A stretch of DNA of 64,000 nt from Streptomyces venezuelae ATCC 10712 (lineage in GTDB: Bacteria; Actinomycetota; Actinomycetes; Streptomycetales; Streptomycetaceae): assembly GCF_008639165.1 (NCBI RefSeq), contig NZ_CP029197.1, positions 1,488,001 through 1,552,000 of the forward strand. The letters are read 5' to 3'. The notes beneath the pieces were generated by a model. The model saw only the letters and a list, made by a program, of their open reading frames with translations, was not told the origin of the DNA and ran no database searches. Numbering within the stretch: the first letter of the stretch is position 1; each line of letters starts with the position of its first letter. The position numbers were made by a program, and so were the translations under genes. Below, piece by piece: positions 61,196 to 64,000 of the stretch.

Positions 61196-62120
61196 GCGCC
61201 CGCACCCGGTCGGCCAGCTCCGGCGGGTCGAGCACCTCGAACTCGAAGCCGATCATCGACACGTGGATCACCATCACGTCCAGGCTGTGGGCGCCGGTGC
61301 GCAGCAGACAGGAGTGGTCCCCCTCGGCCGTCAGGACGCCGTCGGCGATGCCGACGGCCGTGGCGGCCTCGGCGAGCGGCACGTGCAGCCGGACCGTCGC
61401 CTCCGTGGTGTACGCGGAGGTGGACACGCCCTTCGCCACATAGGCGGCCAGGTCCTCGGCGGGCGGCTCACGGGGCGGGAAGCGCGGCCCGTGCGGCGGT
61501 GTCGGCACGATCCGGTCGGCCCGGAAGGTCCGCCAGCCGGCCCGGTCCACGTCCCAGGCGACCAGGTACCAGCGCCGCTCGCTGCACACCAGGCGGTGCG
61601 GCTCGACGGTCCTGCGGGTGGCGGACCCGCCGTGGTCCCGGTACTCGAAGCGCAGCCGCTCGGAGTCCCGGCAGGCGTGGGCGAGCTCGGTAAGCACGGC
61701 CGGGTCGGTCCGCTCGCGGGGGGTGCGCAGCATCGGCACGGTGAAGGCGTTCAGGGCGCTCACCCGGCGCCGAAGCCGCCCGGGGAGCACCTGTTCCAGT
61801 TTGGCCAGGGCCCGTACGGAGCTCTCCCCGATGCCCTCGACGCCCTGTCCGGCGGCGGCGCGCAGGCCGACCGCGACCGCGACGGCCTCCTCGTCGTCGA
61901 GGAGCAGCGGCGGCAGCTCGGCACCGGCGCCCAGCTGGTAGCCGCCGCCGGTCCCGGGGCTGGCGTTGACCGGGTAGCCGAGCTCGCGGAGCCGGTCGAC
62001 GTCCCGCCGTACGGTGCGGGGTGTGACGCCGAGCCGGTCGGCGAGGTCGGCGCCGGACCACTCGCGGTGGGCCTGGAGCAGCGAGAGCAGACGCAAGAGC
62101 CGTGCGGAGGTCTCCAACAT
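61134..62120 (-). CDS. HTH and WYL domain transcriptional regulator
   Basis: 328 residues. An N-terminal DeoR-like helix-turn-helix (about 1-55: [44 protein letters not shown]) precedes a WYL domain (about 140-220) with [23 protein letters not shown], and a WCX C-terminal extension. WYL regulators sense ligands, often nucleic-acid-related signals. A 10-bp-arm palindrome lies 21-43 nt upstream of the ATG at 62120, consistent with self-control. The 3' end overlaps ctaD by 62 nt. Confidence 0.9.
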   Translation of the reverse strand: MLETSARLLRLLSLLQAHREWSGADLADRLGVTPRTVRRDVDRLRELGYPVNASPGTGGGYQLGAGAELPPLLLDDEEAVAVAVGLRAAAGQGVEGIGESSVRALAKLEQVLPGRLRRRVSALNAFTVPMLRTPRERTDPAVLTELAHACRDSERLRFEYRDHGGSATRRTVEPHRLVCSERRWYLVAWDVDRAGWRTFRADRIVPTPPHGPRFPPREPPAEDLAAYVAKGVSTSAYTTEATVRLHVPLAEAATAVGIADGVLTAEGDHSCLLRTGAHSLDVMVIHVSMIGFEFEVLDPPELADRVRALRDLLSRSLDRTAAAPAEGP

Positions 62121-62140
62121 GGCCCCGAGTCTGCCAGCCC

Positions 62141-62163
62141 TCGCGGACAGGTACTGTCCGCGA
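62141..62163. promoter_or_regulatory. Palindrome upstream of the WYL regulator
   Basis: TCGCGGACAG-GTA-CTGTCCGCGA, a perfect inverted repeat with 10-bp arms. It lies in the promoter region of the WYL gene and is the likely binding site of its product. No gene starts just to the right on the plus strand, so autoregulation is the simplest reading. Confidence 0.7.
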
Positions 62164-62266
62164 TGAACGGCCGACCGACCGCCCGGCGCGGGACCGGCGC
62201 GGGCCGCGGTCGAGCCCGCCGCCGCGAGGTCCGGCGCAGGCCGCGGACGAGTCGGCCGCCGCCGGT

Positions 62267-63541
62267 TCAGCGGAAGCGGCGGACGAGCCGGCCGGCCTTC
62301 GCCTTCAGCGTGTAGACCGCGTCGATCGCCCGGCCGGTCCCGGCGTGCACCGCCACCCGTCCCCGCGGATGGGTGCGCCGGCCCGCGCCCCGCTCGACGA
62401 GCTCTGTCCACAGCTCCTCGTGGCGGGCGGCGATCCGGGCGGGGTCGAAGCGCTCGGAGGCTTCGAGCGCGGCCCGTGCCGTCTTGGCCCGCAGCTCGTC
62501 GTCCTCGACGAGCCGGCGCAGCGCCCGCGCGAACGCGGCCACGTCGTCGACCGGCGTCAGGAACCCGTCGACGCCGTCCTCGATGATCTCGCGCGGCCCG
62601 TGCGGGCAGTCGGTGGACACCACCGGAAGGCCGCAGCGCATCGCCTCGACGATGGTCATGCCGAAGGACTCGCGCTGCGAGGTCACGGCCGCGATCGACG
62701 CCTTGACCAGCTCGGGCTCCAGCGGGGTCACCGAACCCATGAGGAAGACCCGCTCGGTGAGGCCCTTCTCCTTGATCTGCCGGGTCAGCGGCCCCTTGAG
62801 GTCCTGGACGGCGTCACCGGTGCCGTAGATCCGCAGCTTCCACTCCGGGTGGTCCGCGGCCACCTCGGCGAAGGCGTCGATCAGCACGTCGTACCGCTTG
62901 ACGCCGGTGAGCCGGCCCGCCGCGACGACGGTCCGCGCGGAGGGGTCGGCGGGCCCCACCGTGGGCGCGGGCACGCTGTTGGGCACGGCCTCGATCCGTA
63001 CGCCGGGCAGCGCCAGCTTCCGGTAGGCGCGGGCGTCCGCCTCGGTGACGGTCGTGAGGGCGTCGAGGAGCGCGTACTCGTGGCCGATGTCCCGGCGCAG
63101 CCGGTAGCTGTGCCCGGCGAGCACCAGGTGCTCCTGGCCGACCAGGACCGGGCCGCGCCGGGCCTGCCGGGTGAGGTGGACGTTGAGCCCGGGGCGGGTG
63201 CCGACGAGGACGTCGGCCTCCACGCCGCGCAGGTGCTCCCCGATCCGGGCGTCGGTGAGGGCGCTGTACTGCTTCCAGCGTCCGTCGCCGCGCGGGAAGA
63301 CCTCGGCGGGGCGGTGGAAGTCGGGGTGGTCGCCGTCGTATCCGGGGCTGTCCTTGCGGAGGTCGACGAGGTGGCGCAGGGCCACCCCGGCGGGCAGGCC
63401 GAGGAGCGGCCGGTCGCGGTGGCGGAAGACCGAGACGATCTCCACCTCGTGACGTTCCGCCAGTTCCTCGGCGAGGGTGAAGGTCGTCCGGATCGTGCCG
63501 CCGTAGTGGTAGCCGTTGTGGAGCAGAAAGGAGATACGCAT
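62267..63541 (-). CDS. Family 4 glycosyltransferase
   Basis: 424 residues with two Rossmann-like domains. The N-terminal acceptor domain starts RISFLLHNGYHYGGTIRTTFTLAEELAERHEVEIVSVFR. The C-terminal donor domain shows VVAAGRLTGVKRYDVLIDAFAEV, FLMGSVTPLEPELVKASIAAVTSQRESFGMTIVEAMRCGLPVVSTDCPHGPREII, including the E-x7-E motif. It transfers a sugar to a surface glycan or lipid with retention. No export machinery is adjacent. The C-terminal tail is basic (KAKAGRLVRRFR), perhaps for membrane contact. Confidence 0.9.
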   Translation of the reverse strand: MRISFLLHNGYHYGGTIRTTFTLAEELAERHEVEIVSVFRHRDRPLLGLPAGVALRHLVDLRKDSPGYDGDHPDFHRPAEVFPRGDGRWKQYSALTDARIGEHLRGVEADVLVGTRPGLNVHLTRQARRGPVLVGQEHLVLAGHSYRLRRDIGHEYALLDALTTVTEADARAYRKLALPGVRIEAVPNSVPAPTVGPADPSARTVVAAGRLTGVKRYDVLIDAFAEVAADHPEWKLRIYGTGDAVQDLKGPLTRQIKEKGLTERVFLMGSVTPLEPELVKASIAAVTSQRESFGMTIVEAMRCGLPVVSTDCPHGPREIIEDGVDGFLTPVDDVAAFARALRRLVEDDELRAKTARAALEASERFDPARIAARHEELWTELVERGAGRRTHPRGRVAVHAGTGRAIDAVYTLKAKAGRLVRRFR

Positions 63542-63631
63542 CGCGCTGCCGGTTCCCCCCGGTCAGTTGATCGGTCGCTCGACTGTACTGCCGGTGAAGG
63601 GCGGGTGTTCGCGGGCCGTGGCGGAGGGGGC

Positions 63632-64000
63632 TCAGGGGCGGTAGCCCAGCTGGGGCACGGTCGCGCAGTTCTCGGTCATCTCGCCCTGGCTCACCCAGCC
63701 CCGGCCGTCCTGCCAACGGGCCACGGACAGACAGGTGTTCCGGGTCGCGGGCGGTCGCGCGAGGTGCTCGTAGCGGACCGGGAGCAGCAGTCCCCGCGCG
63801 GTGTACGGCTCCGGGCGGTTCAGGTACCGCTCCACGCACGCACGGGTGAGTCCGCCACCGCCGCCCGGCCCGCTCCCGCTCCCCGCGAGGCAGGAGCGCG
63901 CCGCGTCGGTGAACCACATCGCCGCCGCCCACCCCTCCAGCTGCCATTGGGACAACGGCCGGTCCCCCATCGCCGCCCGGAACTCGCGGACCGCCGGGCT
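63632..64000 (-). CDS. C-terminal part of an ABC-type solute-binding protein, cut by the right edge
   Basis: About 122 codons of the 3' end. AVREFRAAMGDRPLSQWQLEGWAAAMWFTDAARSC, then LTRACVERYLNRPEPYTARGLLLPVRY, matches the end of type 1 (branched-chain amino-acid-like) periplasmic binding proteins found in actinobacteria. The open frame continues past the window edge, so the start is not here; the internal ATG at 63970 is not the true start. Two Cys pairs suggest an exported protein. Confidence 0.72.
   Translation of the reverse strand, partial: SPAVREFRAAMGDRPLSQWQLEGWAAAMWFTDAARSCLAGSGSGPGGGGGLTRACVERYLNRPEPYTARGLLLPVRYEHLARPPATRNTCLSVARWQDGRGWVSQGEMTENCATVPQLGYRP

Noticed and set aside
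62163-62315. A 50-codon plus-strand frame starting at the right edge of the WYL palindrome
   Set aside because: It is almost only Arg, Pro and Thr, has no ribosome binding site and runs antisense into the end of the GT4 gene.
1-64000. Mobile elements, attachment sites, tRNA or rRNA genes
   Set aside because: No transposase, integrase or phage gene, no terminal repeats with target duplications and no tRNA cloverleaf were noticed on reading both strands; a tRNA scan would settle it.

Overview
The window is a stretch of streptomycete chromosome. Reasons: extreme G+C with almost only G or C at third codon positions, GTG starts and one likely TTG start, and many Streptomyces-type families (DUF5925, DUF5685, DUF1684, a SepF paralogue, a streptogrisin-type protease, a GDSL lipase of the S. 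rimosus/S. coelicolor type, a LAXTG sortase signal). I see no rRNA or tRNA gene, insertion sequence, integrase, phage gene or CRISPR array. The region reads as ordinary core or core-edge chromosome with about fifty densely packed genes.

Layout. 0-4 kb: a CitMHS citrate-metal transporter and a molybdopterin oxidoreductase. 4-9.2 kb: a tight minus-strand operon for a secreted beta-helix protein with a membrane-spanning C-terminus, a lipoprotein ending in a cupredoxin-like domain, a polytopic membrane protein and a TetR regulator. 9.3-16.5 kb: homogentisate dioxygenase with a GntR regulator, a stand-alone type ISP restriction-enzyme-like domain, a TetR-controlled DrrAB-type ABC exporter with two visible operators, and a CoA-transferase. 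16.7-19.2 kb: a small basic protein, a probable pseudokinase and a GDSL lipase. 19.8-22.6 kb: a three-gene, translationally coupled glycan cluster (two GT2 enzymes and a polysaccharide deacetylase). 22.7-26.1 kb: an AAA ATPase, a GntR regulator, a GNAT, a DUF402 protein and a secreted protein. 26.3-30 kb: a TctCBA tricarboxylate transporter facing a CitB-type response regulator with no kinase gene nearby. 30-32 kb: a cell-wall-anchored LPMO and a secreted lipase. 32.3-36.8 kb: an SOS mutasome pair (ImuB-like protein and DnaE2) under LexA-like boxes. 37-42 kb: a membrane protein, a GNAT and adhE under a Rex operator. 42-53.6 kb: a secreted protease and then a divergent, probably organosulfur-scavenging locus with flavin monooxygenases and ABC import genes, plus a cysteine-ending leader peptide and attenuator-like hairpins. 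53.7-64 kb: DUF5685 and sepF, a DHA2 exporter, a PAP2 phosphatase, an I78 inhibitor-like protein, an isolated ctaD, a WYL regulator, a GT4 and the end of a solute-binding protein.

Two themes stand out. First, regulation is often readable in the DNA: Rex and LexA sites, TetR operators, a WYL-type palindrome, a leader peptide with mutually exclusive hairpins, and many leaderless starts with a TANNNT -10 element 6-8 nt before the start codon. Second, gene packing is tight: many 4-nt start/stop overlaps within operons and several convergent genes overlapping at their 3' ends.

The best candidates for undescribed biology are the beta-helix/cupredoxin/membrane operon at 4.0-9.2 kb and the leader-controlled divergent import and monooxygenase locus at 43-53.6 kb. 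All identifications come from reading the sequence and from memory of families; no database search was run.
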